Source: Ferruginibacter sp. (GTDB lineage: Bacteria > Bacteroidota > Bacteroidia > Chitinophagales > Chitinophagaceae). Taken from it: a stretch of 64,000 bases of DNA. Position 1 is the first letter of the stretch, and the number at the start of each line of letters is the position of its first letter. The DNA is taken from contig NZ_JAQBNR010000019.1 of assembly GCF_028288465.1 (NCBI RefSeq), forward strand, positions 62,001 through 126,000. The letters run 5' to 3'. The notes below the pieces were generated by a model, which ran no database searches, had not been told where the DNA came from, and saw only the letters and a list, made by a program, of their open reading frames with translations. Positions 1-10,450 of this stretch are shown here, piece after piece. A program made the translations under genes and the position numbers.

Positions 1-1
1 T

Positions 2-1930
2 GTTCGCTACTCCCAGGATATGTTTTATGAAAACAGGGAAACAAAAATTTCCAAAAGTTTCAACGACGAAATAAATGGTTATTATTCGCTCACAAATATT
101 TATAACACAGAAAGCAATACTGATTTTCTTGCCACTTACACCAATACGTTTCAAAACAAGTTTGATCTGTCAACTTCTGTGGGAGGAAACATATTATACA
201 CATATGGCTCCAACCTGTTAACTAATTCTGCCCATGGCGGCGGCATTATCGCACCTGAATATTTTAACGTGTCCAATATTTCCCAAACAAATATCAGGTA
301 TGGTTCAGGCTATAGCCAAAAAGCTGTTTACAGTGCGTATGCTACAGCATCTTTGGGATACAAAAGCATGGCCTACCTTGATCTGACAGGCCGCAACGAC
401 TGGTCAAGTACATTACCTGCCGGTCAAAATTCTTACTTCTATCCTTCTGCTTCACTCAGTTTGCTGTTGAACAAAATGTTCAATATGGGCAACAGCATCA
501 GCCTGTTTAAAATAAGAGGCGGATGGGCCAGTGTGGGTAAAGACACGGATCCTTATAACCTGTATGGTACTGTTGGTGTGGGAAGTTTTGGTGGGATTAT
601 TACCCAGGGAACATCTTCTACCTTGAAAAACCCGAACCTGAAACCGGAAAAAGCGGTGTCTACAGAATTGGGCCTTGAATTGAACCTGTATAAAAACCGC
701 CTTCGTTTTGAAGGAACAGTATACCGTTCTGATAACAGCAACCAGGTATTATCTATCTCTACACCCGGATCATCCGGATACAGTGGCAGACAAATTAATG
801 CAGGTTTGGTTCGCAGCCAGGGTATTGAATTAAGATTAGCCGGTACCATCATTGCCAATAAAGACTGGACATGGGACATGGCTGTTAACTATACCAAAAA
901 TGACGCGTATGTTATGTCATTGGCAAACGGTGTAAATTATTTCTCTTTCTGGCAGGATGGACGTAGCGGATCATGGACTTATGCCAAAGGTCAGCCAATA
1001 CCGAACATGTTTGATGCCAACGGAAAACAGGTAATCAGCGATGGTAAACTGGGCCAGTTGTGGGATAACCAGCTAGCAACCGTTACAGATAAAACATCCA
1101 AATATTATGGCTGGCCTTTACTGGATAATGATGGATTTATTCAAACTGTAGGCAATGGCGATTTTCAACACAAAACTGTGGTAGGTAATTTCAATCCCAA
1201 GTTATTACTGGGCATACAAACATCTGTAAGCTGGAAAAGCCTCACCCTGAGCGCCAGTATTGACACCCGCTGGGGCGGCACTTTCTTTTCTCAAACCTAC
1301 CGTTACCTGGGATCGGATGCAGCAATGGCCCGCCAGGAAAATATGGGTATCCCCATTCCTGCATCTGCCAAAGGCGATATACCAGGTTACCTCAAAGCAA
1401 ATCCCGGTGCCAATATTATTGTCAGCGGTAATCTTGCTCAATTTCACCTGGTGGGCGGACCAACAACTGAGTTAGGTGGCTTCCCCTTTACCAATAACGG
1501 TATTACTATTAATGACGGAGCGTTTTATCCCGGTGTATATGAAGATGGCAATGGCGGATATATAGAAAATCTCGGTGATCCTGCAACAACAAAATATGAT
1601 ATCTATGAGGATGCAGTTACCGGTGGCTGGAACTTTGCAAGAATGAGCATGTTTGATGCGTCTTATATTAAGTTAAGAGAACTGACTTTAACTACGCAAT
1701 TGCCCAAACGTTGGTCAGATGCTTTAAAACTGCAGGGAATATCGCTTGGTGTTTATACACGCAACATCATCATCTGGACAAAAGCCAAAGCTGGTGTGGA
1801 TCCGGAAATGGCCTACCAGTTTCAAAAAGGTCGCCAGGGCAATGGTTCGCAGTTCAGGCAAGGTATAGAAAGGTACAATATCACTCCATGGACAATACCG
1901 GTTGGTGTAAAACTGAGTGTACATTTTTAA
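2..1930 (+). CDS. SusC/RagA-family TonB-dependent outer-membrane receptor, C-terminal part (5' end outside window)
   Basis: This is the beta-barrel part of a SusC-type receptor that imports glycan fragments across the outer membrane with TonB energy. The reading frame is open through the first base of the window, so the ATG at 20 given by the ORF track is internal and the N-terminal signal, carboxypeptidase-like and plug domains lie upstream. Support comes from the alternating aromatic and polar beta-strand pattern, blocks such as DLTGRNDWSSTLP and NPNLKPEKAVSTELGLEL that recur in SusC barrels, and an ending in a phenylalanine (KLSVHF) as in outer-membrane barrels. A SusD-like gene follows after about 43 bases, the usual SusCD order. 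The substrate is not readable from this part; the neighbouring GH20 enzyme suggests an N-acetylhexosamine-containing glycan. Confidence 0.93.
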   Translation, partial: VRYSQDMFYENRETKISKSFNDEINGYYSLTNIYNTESNTDFLATYTNTFQNKFDLSTSVGGNILYTYGSNLLTNSAHGGGIIAPEYFNVSNISQTNIRYGSGYSQKAVYSAYATASLGYKSMAYLDLTGRNDWSSTLPAGQNSYFYPSASLSLLLNKMFNMGNSISLFKIRGGWASVGKDTDPYNLYGTVGVGSFGGIITQGTSSTLKNPNLKPEKAVSTELGLELNLYKNRLRFEGTVYRSDNSNQVLSISTPGSSGYSGRQINAGLVRSQGIELRLAGTIIANKDWTWDMAVNYTKNDAYVMSLANGVNYFSFWQDGRSGSWTYAKGQPIPNMFDANGKQVISDGKLGQLWDNQLATVTDKTSKYYGWPLLDNDGFIQTVGNGDFQHKTVVGNFNPKLLLGIQTSVSWKSLTLSASIDTRWGGTFFSQTYRYLGSDAAMARQENMGIPIPASAKGDIPGYLKANPGANIIVSGNLAQFHLVGGPTTELGGFPFTNNGITINDGAFYPGVYEDGNGGYIENLGDPATTKYDIYEDAVTGGWNFARMSMFDASYIKLRELTLTTQLPKRWSDALKLQGISLGVYTRNIIIWTKAKAGVDPEMAYQFQKGRQGNGSQFRQGIERYNITPWTIPVGVKLSVHF

Positions 1931-1973
1931 ATCCCGGCTTCAATAACCTTATCTAATTTGTAATATCAAAAAA

Positions 1974-3755
1974 ATGAAAAAAATGAAAAGCGCAAAAAAA
2001 GTAGTTCTGGTTATGTGCGTTTTCTTTGCAATAATCACGCTGGGCAATTCATGTAAAAAGTTTGATGTGCTCAACACCGATCCCAACTCTATTACACCTT
2101 CAGTCGCCTCACCGGATTACCTAATGGCAAATGTGCTTACGCAATCAGCCATGTGGTACGGAAACTACGGTTCCGGAATATTTTCCGGCGCCATGCAGCA
2201 AACTTACCAGGATGCATTTGGCAATACGTTTAGTGGTTACCAGTGGGGTCCAGAATCATGGGCAGGTAATTATTCGATATTAAGAGACAATAAACTGTTG
2301 CTGCAAAAAGCGCAGACCAACGACTGGAAATTTCACCAGGGAGTGGCGTTAACCATGAGGGCTTTTAACTTTGGTAATATCGCTGATGTTTGGGGAGATG
2401 CACCAGATTCTATGGCACTGAACGGCGACCAAAACGGAAGCGAAAATCTATATCCTGCTTTTGATTCACAGGAAGCAATTTATGCACGTGTAATTGCAGA
2501 TCTGCAGGCGGCCGTTCCGCTGCTGGATGGCAGTACAACTGATCATCCTGAAATTACGGGTGTCACCATGTCTTCGGATGTTTTTTATGGAGGTGATCCT
2601 GCAAAATGGCAAAAGCTGGCCTATTCACTCTTACTACGATATTACATGCGGGTATCTTCTAAAATGGATGTAAAAGCAAATGTTGAAGCCATTGCGTCTA
2701 AAGTAATAGCAGATAATGACGGCAGTTGGGTAATGCCTTTACCAGGCGCAGACCAGGGAACGTCTTACCAGTTTTGTTCAAAGTTCAATGGCCCTTCCGG
2801 CTATAACAGAAACAAAATGTGCGGTACGTTGACAATGAAACTAAAAGCGTTAAAAGATCCACGGATTGTGATAATGGCCGAACCTGTTGTAACCCGGTCA
2901 GTAGTAGATGCAGCTAAATTTGCACCCGGCGATAATACAACTTTGCTGAACGTAGTCAATGGCATACGTTATATTAACCCTGCCGCCGCCGCCGCTTCTA
3001 AATTTAAACAGTTTGATACAGCGACTTATGCGCAGGACAGGCCATACGGTGCGGTTGCAGCCAGTATCTACAGTTTGTACGATACTTCAGCAAGGTATGT
3101 GGGAATTCCGATCAGCTACAGCAATTTCGATTTTGAATACAATATCAACGGAACCGGCACGCAGTCTACTTCTTTAAATGATTATGTGTCTTACCTGAGA
3201 AGAGATATTTACGATAACCCAACCGGTGATTTGCTCAATCAAAAACTGTTAACCTACAGTGAAGTATGTTTTGATTTAGCGGAAGCTGCGTTAAAAGGAT
3301 GGAATGTAAATGGTACCGCAGAAGATTGGTATAACAAAGGCGTACAGGCAAGTTTTGATACATGGAAAGTTTTCAGCGACTACCAGTCAGATGTAAATGA
3401 TTATTATGGCTGCGTAAAAGATTTCGCCAGCTATATCGCACAGCCATCAGTTAAGTTCAATAATACACTGCAAAGAATTATAGAACAAAAATGGATTGCT
3501 TCGTGGCAGGCTTGTAACGAAGCATTTATGGATTGGAGAAGAACTGGTTACCCCACACTCAACGTAGGATGGGCTTCGTACCGGGGCGCTATCCCACTTC
3601 GTTTTGCGTACGACAATACAGAACTGCAAAACAATGCAGCCAATGGTGATGCGGCAATAGCCAAATTAAAACCATCTTCTTACGTAGGTACAGACGGCAA
3701 CAATAGCTCCTGGTCAAAATTCTGGTTGGTTGACGGAACTGGTAAGCCCTGGTAA
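1974..3755 (+). CDS. SusD/RagB-like surface glycan-binding lipoprotein
   Basis: This is the surface-exposed partner of the preceding SusC; such proteins form the lid of the SusCD pair and bind glycan. It has a lysine-rich start, a hydrophobic segment and a lipobox ending in cysteine (LGNSC) at about residue 27. The body is helical and contains TMRAFNFGNIADVWGDAP, typical of the SusD-like group (the SusD_like-2 branch looks likeliest). Its 593 residues are normal for the family. Two start codons are possible, at 1974 and 1983 (MKKMKSAKK); both keep the signal intact. The stop codon is directly followed by the ATG of the GH20 gene, which argues for one transcript. Confidence 0.93.
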   Translation: MKKMKSAKKVVLVMCVFFAIITLGNSCKKFDVLNTDPNSITPSVASPDYLMANVLTQSAMWYGNYGSGIFSGAMQQTYQDAFGNTFSGYQWGPESWAGNYSILRDNKLLLQKAQTNDWKFHQGVALTMRAFNFGNIADVWGDAPDSMALNGDQNGSENLYPAFDSQEAIYARVIADLQAAVPLLDGSTTDHPEITGVTMSSDVFYGGDPAKWQKLAYSLLLRYYMRVSSKMDVKANVEAIASKVIADNDGSWVMPLPGADQGTSYQFCSKFNGPSGYNRNKMCGTLTMKLKALKDPRIVIMAEPVVTRSVVDAAKFAPGDNTTLLNVVNGIRYINPAAAAASKFKQFDTATYAQDRPYGAVAASIYSLYDTSARYVGIPISYSNFDFEYNINGTGTQSTSLNDYVSYLRRDIYDNPTGDLLNQKLLTYSEVCFDLAEAALKGWNVNGTAEDWYNKGVQASFDTWKVFSDYQSDVNDYYGCVKDFASYIAQPSVKFNNTLQRIIEQKWIASWQACNEAFMDWRRTGYPTLNVGWASYRGAIPLRFAYDNTELQNNAANGDAAIAKLKPSSYVGTDGNNSSWSKFWLVDGTGKPW

Positions 3756-5825
3756 ATGAAGTACAGCGCTTACACCATAAGGCAGAAAGGAGCTTTGTCA
3801 GCTATCGCGGTTATTTTTAGCCTGTTGTGTTATGGCCAGGTAAATAACACCTATAATTTGATGCCGGCACCTTTTGCAATACAGGCGGCAACAACCGGCA
3901 GGATCGCAATTGATCAGCAATTTCGGGTTGCAATATCCGGCACCGCCAACGACCGGATATATGCAGAAGCCAGCCGGTTTGTAAGACGGCTGAGTAACAA
4001 AACAGGTATTTTCCTGGATAAACAGGAATTTGTAACGCGGCAGCAGGATAAGTCAACAGCAACCTTGCTTGTTACTATACAACGCAACGGATTGCTGAAA
4101 CTGGGGGAAGATGAAAGTTATGTAATTGAAACCAGTGGACGGCAAGTGCTTGTTACCGCTGTCACTGATTTGGGCGCCATTCATGCATTGGAAACTTTAA
4201 TACAATTGGTTAGTACAGATGCTGCCGGATATTACATTCCGGCAGTGTCTGTTAAAGACCATCCCCGTTTTGCCTGGCGTGGTTTATTGCTGGATGTGGC
4301 CCTGCATTTTATGCCAGTGGAGGTGGTAAAAAGAACGCTGGATGGAATGGCTGCGGTCAAGATGAATGTACTGCACCTGCACCTTTGCAACGACCAGGGA
4401 TTCAGAGTGGAGTCAAAAGTTTTTCCCCGGTTGCAGCAGGTAGCTTCCGATGGTATTTATTACACACAGGAAGATATCAAAACCATTGTAAAATATGCAG
4501 CACAAAGAGGCATTCGTGTGGTGCCGGAATTTGTTGTGCCGGCGCATACCACGGCCATATTAACGGCCTATCCTGAACTGGCAAGCGTTAATAGAACCTA
4601 CTCATTACAAAGATATTTTGGCGTATTTGATCCGGTGCTGGACCCTACCAACGAAAAAGTATACCCGTTTTTAGAGAAACTGTTTACGGAAATGGCCTTC
4701 CTTTTTCCGGATGAATATTTTCATATTGGCGGCGATGAAAACACGGGTAAAGATTGGGAAGCGGTGCCGCACATCAAAAAATTTATGCAGACACATGGCA
4801 TGAAAACGACCATGGATTTACAGACTTATTTTAATCAGCGCTTACTGCCCATCATTCGCAAAGCCGGTAAAAAAATGATGGGGTGGGACGAGGTGTTTCA
4901 TCCGGGTTTGCCAAAGGAAATTTTCATTCAATCGTGGCGGGGAAACGAAAGTTTTTATAGTTCAGTAAAGCAGGGATATAAAGCCATTCTTTCTTATGGT
5001 TATTATATTGATTTGATGCAACCAGCTTCTTATCACTACCAGAATGATCCCATACCGGATAGCGTGAAGCTGACACCGGACGAAAAGAAATTGATTCTGG
5101 GAGGTGAGGCAACTATGTGGAGCGAATTGATAACACCAACAACAGTTGACTCAAGAATATGGCCAAGAACTGCTGCTATTGCGGAAAGATTATGGTCTCC
5201 TAAAGCAGTCAGCGACACTGATGATATGTACAGGCGGCTGGATATTGTAAGCCTGCATCTTGAATCGCTCGGACTGCAACACCTGACTTATAAACCGGCA
5301 ATGATGCGGCAGCTTTGCAATGGAAATAATATTAAGGCACTGGAGGTTTTGGTAAGTGTGCTGGAGCCCTTAAAAATATACGATCGCAACGAAGGCGATA
5401 CGATGTACACGGTATTTTCTCCCTTTACAAAAATTGCTGATGTCGCTACGCCTGATCAGCCGTTACCAAGGATATTTAATAAATCCGTGCAGCAATTTTT
5501 AATGAATTCATCCGCAGGTAAGGAAAAAAAAATTACGAACCAATTGATCCTCTGGAAAGAAAATGACGCAGCATTTAAACAGCTGCTTGCGAACTCGCCG
5601 GTATTGCTGGAAGCTGCTCCATTATCACAACATCTTTCCTTGCTGGGGGAGGCTGGCCTGGAATCGATTGAATACATAAAGCAACACAAAACCGCGGATG
5701 CTGAATGGCTTAAACAACAACTGGTCGTAATTAAACAGGCACGGATGCAGGGCGGCAGATGCGAAATACAGATAGTTGATACCATACAAAAATTAGTTAC
5801 GGCTGCGGCGGGCAAACAGCAATAG
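3756..5825 (+). CDS. Beta-N-acetylhexosaminidase, glycoside hydrolase family 20
   Basis: This exported enzyme removes terminal N-acetylglucosamine or N-acetylgalactosamine from glycans by substrate-assisted catalysis. A signal peptide precedes the mature start near YGQVNNTYNLMP. The GH20b-like N-domain covers about residues 30-150. The catalytic barrel begins at FAWRGLLLDVALHFMP, and HIGGDENTGKDW near residue 323 carries the family's catalytic Asp-Glu pair. GWDEVFHPGLP and GGEATMWSELI are further GH20 blocks. At 689 residues it has an extension of roughly 150 residues after the barrel with no motif I recognise. It starts immediately after the SusD stop codon, so translation is probably coupled. 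The catalytic call is firm; the exact linkage cut is not. Confidence 0.95.
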   Translation: MKYSAYTIRQKGALSAIAVIFSLLCYGQVNNTYNLMPAPFAIQAATTGRIAIDQQFRVAISGTANDRIYAEASRFVRRLSNKTGIFLDKQEFVTRQQDKSTATLLVTIQRNGLLKLGEDESYVIETSGRQVLVTAVTDLGAIHALETLIQLVSTDAAGYYIPAVSVKDHPRFAWRGLLLDVALHFMPVEVVKRTLDGMAAVKMNVLHLHLCNDQGFRVESKVFPRLQQVASDGIYYTQEDIKTIVKYAAQRGIRVVPEFVVPAHTTAILTAYPELASVNRTYSLQRYFGVFDPVLDPTNEKVYPFLEKLFTEMAFLFPDEYFHIGGDENTGKDWEAVPHIKKFMQTHGMKTTMDLQTYFNQRLLPIIRKAGKKMMGWDEVFHPGLPKEIFIQSWRGNESFYSSVKQGYKAILSYGYYIDLMQPASYHYQNDPIPDSVKLTPDEKKLILGGEATMWSELITPTTVDSRIWPRTAAIAERLWSPKAVSDTDDMYRRLDIVSLHLESLGLQHLTYKPAMMRQLCNGNNIKALEVLVSVLEPLKIYDRNEGDTMYTVFSPFTKIADVATPDQPLPRIFNKSVQQFLMNSSAGKEKKITNQLILWKENDAAFKQLLANSPVLLEAAPLSQHLSLLGEAGLESIEYIKQHKTADAEWLKQQLVVIKQARMQGGRCEIQIVDTIQKLVTAAAGKQQ

Positions 5826-5871
5826 AAATAGTAGTTGCATTTTTTATAAGTGAAGAAAAAAACAAAGTTTG

Positions 5872-8121
5872 ATGAGGATAAAATTTACTGGCTTAATTCT
5901 TTTAACATGGTGTTTAAAAACTGCCTGCGCACAAATAACTGCACATACTCCAACAGCAGCCAAAAGCAATAGGAAGGAAGGATTTTTCCAGGAATACCAT
6001 GAGGCATATCCGATCGGAAAGACCAGCGCTGAAAATAACGTCCGGAGTATTGCCGTGGATAAATCATCCAATGTTTTTATAACTACTGAAGCAGGTGTTT
6101 TTGAAAAATCCAGTGGCGCAAATACATGGACAGAGCTTCCATTTCAGGAGGAAGATAAAGGCCCTGCTTATGCCGTAGCCACTGATGGCAATGGCACGTT
6201 GTGGATTGGCAACTGGAACGGCGTTTTTACATTTCAACATAATCTGCTCACCAAAATGCCCGGCACAACAGGGCCAGTATCCCTGATTTGTGTAGCCAAA
6301 GAAGGGGTGTATGCACTCGGACCTCAAGGCGTTTGGTTGAATGCAGGCAATCAGTTTCTTCAAAAAAATTATCCTGTGGCCCGCTCCGTGAGGGGTGTTG
6401 TGTCAGATGGTAAAGCCGGCTTGTGGATTACCAGCGATGCAGGCCTTTACCATGTAACGGAAAAAGCAACTCATCATTTTTATAAAACAGATATTTTGTT
6501 AAGCGCAGAACTGAAAGGGCTGGCGTTTGATGAGAAAGAAAGTCTATGGATTACCGGGCTGGGAGGCGTTTCTGTTATCAGCAATGGCAAACGGCAAACT
6601 GCAATTACGCCAGCCAATGGCTGCCCGTCCATTTATACGAGTTGTGTAAAGCAGTCTCCTGACAAGGTGATGTGGATAGGTACAAAGGTTGGCGTAATTC
6701 GTTTTTATCCCGGCGGCAAACACTCTCTTTTATTCAGCCGCCGCTGGCTGATAAATGACCAGGTAAATGACCTTGTTTTTGACCAAGAAGGAAGTGCGTG
6801 GATCGCCACAACCAACGGTGTAAGCGTTATAAAAAAAAGATGGATAACACTTGCCCAAAAGGAGGATTATTTTTATGGCGTTCAAATGGCAAGGCATATC
6901 AGGGAACCATGGATATCGGGCCAGTGCCGCATGGCAGTAGCCGGCGATACTGCTCATTGTTCGCCTGAAGATGATGACAATGACGGGGAATACACAGGCA
7001 ACTATTTAGCCATGGAGTCATTTCGGTTTGCAGTTACCAAAAGTGAAGATGCAAGAGAAAAAGCAAAAAAGGCATTTCATTTTTTAAAAGAATTAAAGGA
7101 CATCACCGGCGGCGACGGTTACTTTGCCCGGACGATGGTGCCCATTGGCTGGGCTGCAGAAGTGCATGACACGAACCGCTTGTATACGGCAAGAGAAAGG
7201 GCAGAAGAACTGGTGAATGAACCCAGGTTTAAACCGGTTGAAACCCGCTGGCATAAATCAGCCGACGGGCGATGGTTATGGAAAGGCGATGCCAGCAGCG
7301 ACGAATGGTGCGGCCATATGATGGGGTACTATTTTTATTATCAACTGGCGGCCACTGAAGAAGAGAAAGCCTTGGTACGACAGCATGTAGCGTCACTTGT
7401 TGATCATTTAATTGCGCACAACTATACCATGATGGATACAGATGGAACGCATACCCGATGGGGCGTGTGGTCGCCTGCATTATTGAACAGAGATCCTGAA
7501 TGGCAACTGGATAGAAGTGAGAATTCAATGGAGTTGCTGGCATTTTTGAAGCTGGCTTATTATTGTACAAATGACGAAAAATATCAGCAGCATTATCAGC
7601 AGCTGATCAGTAAAGAACACTACCTGGAGAATATGGCTGCTTTGACAGAGCAGAACCCTGCATGGTTTATTTATTTTGATGTTACGATGCAGGCTTATTT
7701 ATTTCCAATATTAATTCGTTGCGAAAATGACCAGCGGCTGCGGGCTTTTTATCAGCAGCTGATGGACAAATGGATGGAACAACGGAAGGGTGATCATAAC
7801 CCGCTGATCAATTTTTTATACTGTTATGCCCGTGATAAAAAAGCAGAGCAGCAAGCATCCCTTGATTTTTTGATTAATACACCGCTTGATCTCAGGGACT
7901 GGCATATTGATCATACCAAAAGAGAAGATATTCATATGGTACATACCCCGGTGTTAAATGAATTACAGGTAAGTGAATTGCCACCGCCGGAAATCAGAAA
8001 CACGGTGCGCTGGGACAACAACCCCTGGTCAGCAACAGGCGGATCAGATATGGTGGAGCGTGAGCCGGTGTTTTGGCTGTACCCTTACTGGATGGGCAGG
8101 TATCTCAACATGATTGATTAA
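5872..8121 (+). CDS. Exported propeller-repeat protein with a C-terminal helical (possibly alpha/alpha-toroid) domain, paralogue 1
   Basis: I do not recognise this as a characterised enzyme. After a signal peptide (LILLTWCLKTACAQ), about residues 50-320 hold repeats of the two-component-regulator propeller kind, for example DGNGTLWIGNWNGVFTF and DGKAGLWITSDAGLYHV. There is no histidine kinase behind them. The C-terminal 400 residues are helix-rich and share blocks with the next gene: DDNDGEYTGNYLAMESFRFA, SSDEWCGHMMGY, THTRWGVWSP and YPYWMGRYL. The pattern of paired helices with acidic and aromatic blocks resembles alpha/alpha-toroid glycosidases or lyases, but that is inference. The ORF track begins at a TTG (5869); the ATG three bases later is preferred. 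Its place after SusCD and GH20 suggests a role in glycan sensing or breakdown. Confidence 0.75.
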   Translation: MRIKFTGLILLTWCLKTACAQITAHTPTAAKSNRKEGFFQEYHEAYPIGKTSAENNVRSIAVDKSSNVFITTEAGVFEKSSGANTWTELPFQEEDKGPAYAVATDGNGTLWIGNWNGVFTFQHNLLTKMPGTTGPVSLICVAKEGVYALGPQGVWLNAGNQFLQKNYPVARSVRGVVSDGKAGLWITSDAGLYHVTEKATHHFYKTDILLSAELKGLAFDEKESLWITGLGGVSVISNGKRQTAITPANGCPSIYTSCVKQSPDKVMWIGTKVGVIRFYPGGKHSLLFSRRWLINDQVNDLVFDQEGSAWIATTNGVSVIKKRWITLAQKEDYFYGVQMARHIREPWISGQCRMAVAGDTAHCSPEDDDNDGEYTGNYLAMESFRFAVTKSEDAREKAKKAFHFLKELKDITGGDGYFARTMVPIGWAAEVHDTNRLYTARERAEELVNEPRFKPVETRWHKSADGRWLWKGDASSDEWCGHMMGYYFYYQLAATEEEKALVRQHVASLVDHLIAHNYTMMDTDGTHTRWGVWSPALLNRDPEWQLDRSENSMELLAFLKLAYYCTNDEKYQQHYQQLISKEHYLENMAALTEQNPAWFIYFDVTMQAYLFPILIRCENDQRLRAFYQQLMDKWMEQRKGDHNPLINFLYCYARDKKAEQQASLDFLINTPLDLRDWHIDHTKREDIHMVHTPVLNELQVSELPPPEIRNTVRWDNNPWSATGGSDMVEREPVFWLYPYWMGRYLNMID

Positions 8122-8141
8122 TTTTTAAGGATAAAATAATA

Positions 8142-10439
8142 ATGATGATTAAAAGAAAGATTGGTTTTTTGTTGCTTGCAGGTTTATTTTTTAATGTGTT
8201 GAAGATGGGTGCTACAGATGGCGGTGGCTTACCCGTTCCTCCAGTATTTAAGGACACAGCCTCGTTGCAGGCTTATAGTATAAAATATACGCCCGATGGG
8301 ATGAAAGATGCAGGCAATATTGTTTTCAAAAAAGTATTTAGCGATCGCAATGGAGTTGTATTGATTCAATCTTCACGAGGACTGTTAAAAAGATCCGGCG
8401 GCCAGTTTTTGTATCCTGGTCAGCTGGTGCCTGATGTATCCTATCTGCCTATCGTTGACAAGAAAATAAGCAGCCTTGGCCTGTATCAAAACCAATTTGT
8501 ATTTGCCGACGATAAGGCCATCTTAAGCAATGCCTGGGCAGGGAAGCTATACAGCCTTCATACCATGCCCGATGTTACATTATTGAGTGGCGGAGACGAT
8601 TTTTCCTTTTTAATTTCCAACGGTACTTCTGTACAATACATAAAGGATTCAAAACTGTTGTTTGAATGGAAAAGCGAAGAAAAACTGGTTGATATTTTAT
8701 TTGATAAAAAGAGCAACCTGTTCTGGCTTTTGACAGCAAAGAGCATTAGTGCTTTTAACCCTGGCGATAAAAAAGTATATCCTAAATACACGGGGGATGG
8801 GTTAACCTGTTTCGGTCTTGCAGGCAATATCAATGAAATATTGGTTGGAACACACAATGGCTATTTTAAATTGAATGGTGGTACCGGAAAGAAGTCAGCA
8901 GAAATAAACAACGCATTGCCTTGCCGCGATTTAACCGTAATAAAAAACGTTGACAATCGAATTTGGTTTGGCTCTGTTAACGGCGCATTTACGCAGGAAC
9001 CGGATGGTAAATTTAAATACTATGCTTCAAAACGCTGGCTGCCCGGTAATAGTGTTAACGATATTGCAGCGGGCAGCAATCATTCGGTATTGGTATTAAC
9101 AAGCAAGGGCCTGGGAGAAATACATTTTGAGCCAATGACACTGCATGATAAAGCGATGTATTATGAGCAGCAGGTGCGTGACAGGCATATCCGCCATGGT
9201 TTCAATGCTACTATTACAAGAATGAAAAATGGTAATGTGAATACTGGTTCACTGGAAGATTCAGACAATGATGGATTGTGGACCTGCATGTACCTGGGAG
9301 GCGAAGTATTTCGGTATGCGGCCACCAAGTCGCCGGAAGCACTGGATAATTGCCGGGAATCACTCGATGCAATTGAGCGGTTGTACACGGTGACTAAAAT
9401 CAAAGGATTTCCTGCCCGTTCTTTTGAAAGAAGAGGATATGCAGTGGCAGATACACAGGTGTGGAAGCACGCGGAAGATCCGGAATGGGACTGGAAATCT
9501 ACCACCAGCAGCGACGAAGCCATTGGGCATATGTTTGTTTTTGGCGCCATAGCAGAATTAATTGATGACCCTGCAATGAAGGCCAAAGCCATCCGGTTAA
9601 TGGATGGCCTGATGCAGCATATTGTTGACCACCAGTTTTACATGATCGACTGGAACGGCGAGCCGACCCGTTGGGGGAGATGGAACCCGGAATATGTAAA
9701 TGCAATGCCAAAAAACGTGGGTGACCGGAAGATTACTTCTTCCAATATTGTGTCGATGTTACAAACGGCCTATCATTTTACCGGCAAAAAAATCTTTAAA
9801 GAAAAAGCGCTGGAACTGATGAATAAATATGGTTACCTGGAAAACCTGATGCGGCCGATGAAAGAAATTGGTCTTGCTCCCGGCGATGCGGGTGACCTGG
9901 CTAAACTTCTTTCAGATGGCTGGAACCATTCAGATGATGAAATGTATTTTTTGGGTTACTGGGGTTTATACCGGTATGCGTTAAATGACACGCTCAAAGC
10001 TAAATTTAAAGCATCTATCCTGGATCACTGGCAAATTGAACGGCCGGAGAAAGAAGCCGCCTGGGATATTTTTACCGCCATCACCGGCGTAAAACAATTT
10101 GACCTGGATGAAGCAACCTGGTATCTGCAAAAATATCCGCTTGACATGATTGAATGGAAAGTAACCAACAGTGAAAGAAAAGACGTTGTATTTATTCCAC
10201 AAAATTTCCGCAATCAAACAATTAAAGAAGTGTTGCCACCGGATGAATTACCGATTAACCGGCACAACTCCAACCGGTTTGATTTGGATGGAGGTGATGA
10301 CAATGGAATCACAGAATACAGTGCGGGAGATATCTGGTTATTACCATACTGGATGGGCCGCTACCTAAAAATAATCAGTGCGCCGGTTAACAACGTTCAT
10401 GCCGCCGCAGGGCCGATGAATAAAGGAGTTGGCCGTTAG
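8142..10439 (+). CDS. Exported propeller-repeat protein with a C-terminal helical (possibly alpha/alpha-toroid) domain, paralogue 2
   Basis: This is a tandem paralogue of the preceding gene, 20 bases downstream and of similar length. It has a signal peptide (IGFLLLAGLFFNVLKMGA), then weaker propeller repeats (DKKSNLFWLLTAKSISAFN, VDNRIWFGSVNGAFTQ) to about residue 330. The C-terminal domain again carries DSDNDGLWTCMYLGGEVFRY, SSDEAIGHMFVFG, EPTRWGRWNPEY and LPYWMGRYL. These shared blocks are likely to be the active or binding site of an undescribed family. The divergence outside the blocks points to an old duplication with different substrates rather than simple copy number. Function is unknown; an extracytoplasmic glycan-acting protein is the best inference from context. 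Confidence 0.75.
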   Translation: MMIKRKIGFLLLAGLFFNVLKMGATDGGGLPVPPVFKDTASLQAYSIKYTPDGMKDAGNIVFKKVFSDRNGVVLIQSSRGLLKRSGGQFLYPGQLVPDVSYLPIVDKKISSLGLYQNQFVFADDKAILSNAWAGKLYSLHTMPDVTLLSGGDDFSFLISNGTSVQYIKDSKLLFEWKSEEKLVDILFDKKSNLFWLLTAKSISAFNPGDKKVYPKYTGDGLTCFGLAGNINEILVGTHNGYFKLNGGTGKKSAEINNALPCRDLTVIKNVDNRIWFGSVNGAFTQEPDGKFKYYASKRWLPGNSVNDIAAGSNHSVLVLTSKGLGEIHFEPMTLHDKAMYYEQQVRDRHIRHGFNATITRMKNGNVNTGSLEDSDNDGLWTCMYLGGEVFRYAATKSPEALDNCRESLDAIERLYTVTKIKGFPARSFERRGYAVADTQVWKHAEDPEWDWKSTTSSDEAIGHMFVFGAIAELIDDPAMKAKAIRLMDGLMQHIVDHQFYMIDWNGEPTRWGRWNPEYVNAMPKNVGDRKITSSNIVSMLQTAYHFTGKKIFKEKALELMNKYGYLENLMRPMKEIGLAPGDAGDLAKLLSDGWNHSDDEMYFLGYWGLYRYALNDTLKAKFKASILDHWQIERPEKEAAWDIFTAITGVKQFDLDEATWYLQKYPLDMIEWKVTNSERKDVVFIPQNFRNQTIKEVLPPDELPINRHNSNRFDLDGGDDNGITEYSAGDIWLLPYWMGRYLKIISAPVNNVHAAAGPMNKGVGR

Positions 10440-10450
10440 TTGTAAGTGGT

